DNA from: Brachyhypopomus gauderio
Lineage: Eukaryota; Chordata; Actinopteri; Gymnotiformes; Hypopomidae
Assembly (NCBI RefSeq): GCF_052324685.1
Contig: NC_135220.1
Location: 3,185,216 to 3,249,215 of the forward strand
Length of the DNA: 64,000 nucleotides
Direction of reading: 5' to 3'
This document shows, one piece after another, positions 61,251 to 64,000 of the stretch (its first letter is position 1; the number at the start of each line of letters is the position of its first letter). Made by a program: the position numbers and the translations under genes. The notes under the pieces were generated by a model. The model did not search any database. It worked only from the letters and a program-made list of their open reading frames with translations, and was not told where the DNA came from.

Positions 61251-64000
<2,750 letters not shown>

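Overview
This window is a vertebrate nuclear genome segment, almost certainly from a ray-finned (teleost) fish. Genes have many short exons with GT/AG introns. Their proteins are close to mammalian HM13, ILRUN, SPDEF and PACSIN1. The background holds fish-type mobile elements: a Tc1-like transposon, a piggyBac-type element with TTAA ends, an L2/CR1-like LINE and a tRNA-derived SINE. Dinucleotide repeats and minisatellites are very abundant. The species cannot be determined from the sequence alone.

Layout. Bases 1-14000 are mostly non-coding: minisatellites at 241-1160, 5533-7436 and 7496-8802, a piggyBac-like element at 12168-13180, and one unassigned possible terminal coding exon on the minus strand (3743-3895). 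HM13 (signal peptide peptidase) lies on the minus strand at 14975-24341, with 11 common coding exons and two alternative last exons. Upstream of it are five tandem CTCF-like motifs (24523-24662) and a 5'-truncated LINE with intact target duplications (25087-26239). ILRUN follows on the plus strand (five coding exons, 26960-32923; poly(A) signal candidate near 34459). Bases 34500-53300 are gene-poor: a SINE, a 3.6-kb 30-bp minisatellite (36135-39770), a 22-bp minisatellite (41974-42880), a decayed Tc1 element (43768-44955) and a long hairpin (46978-47143). SPDEF is on the plus strand (five coding exons, 53326-56920). The 3' half of PACSIN1 is on the minus strand (61251 to beyond 64000), tail-to-tail with SPDEF.

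The order and orientation ILRUN>, SPDEF>, <PACSIN1 matches human 6p21.31 as I recall it, while HM13 is on 20q11 in human. The HM13-ILRUN junction is therefore the part of the locus that differs from the human arrangement. The four genes do not form a pathway: HM13 is an intramembrane protease of the ER, ILRUN an inhibitor of innate immune transcription, SPDEF an epithelial ETS factor, and PACSIN1 an F-BAR/SH3 endocytic adaptor.

The most unusual signals are: a perfect 224-bp-arm palindrome in SPDEF intron 1; a 42-bp duplication at the 5' splice site of the HM13 exon carrying the catalytic GLGD motif, which sets up an in-frame cryptic donor; (UG)n tracts replacing the polypyrimidine tract at three 3' splice sites; the tandem CTCF-like array; a decoy splice acceptor in SPDEF; and loss of both NPF motifs in PACSIN1. 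I found no previously unknown multi-gene system.
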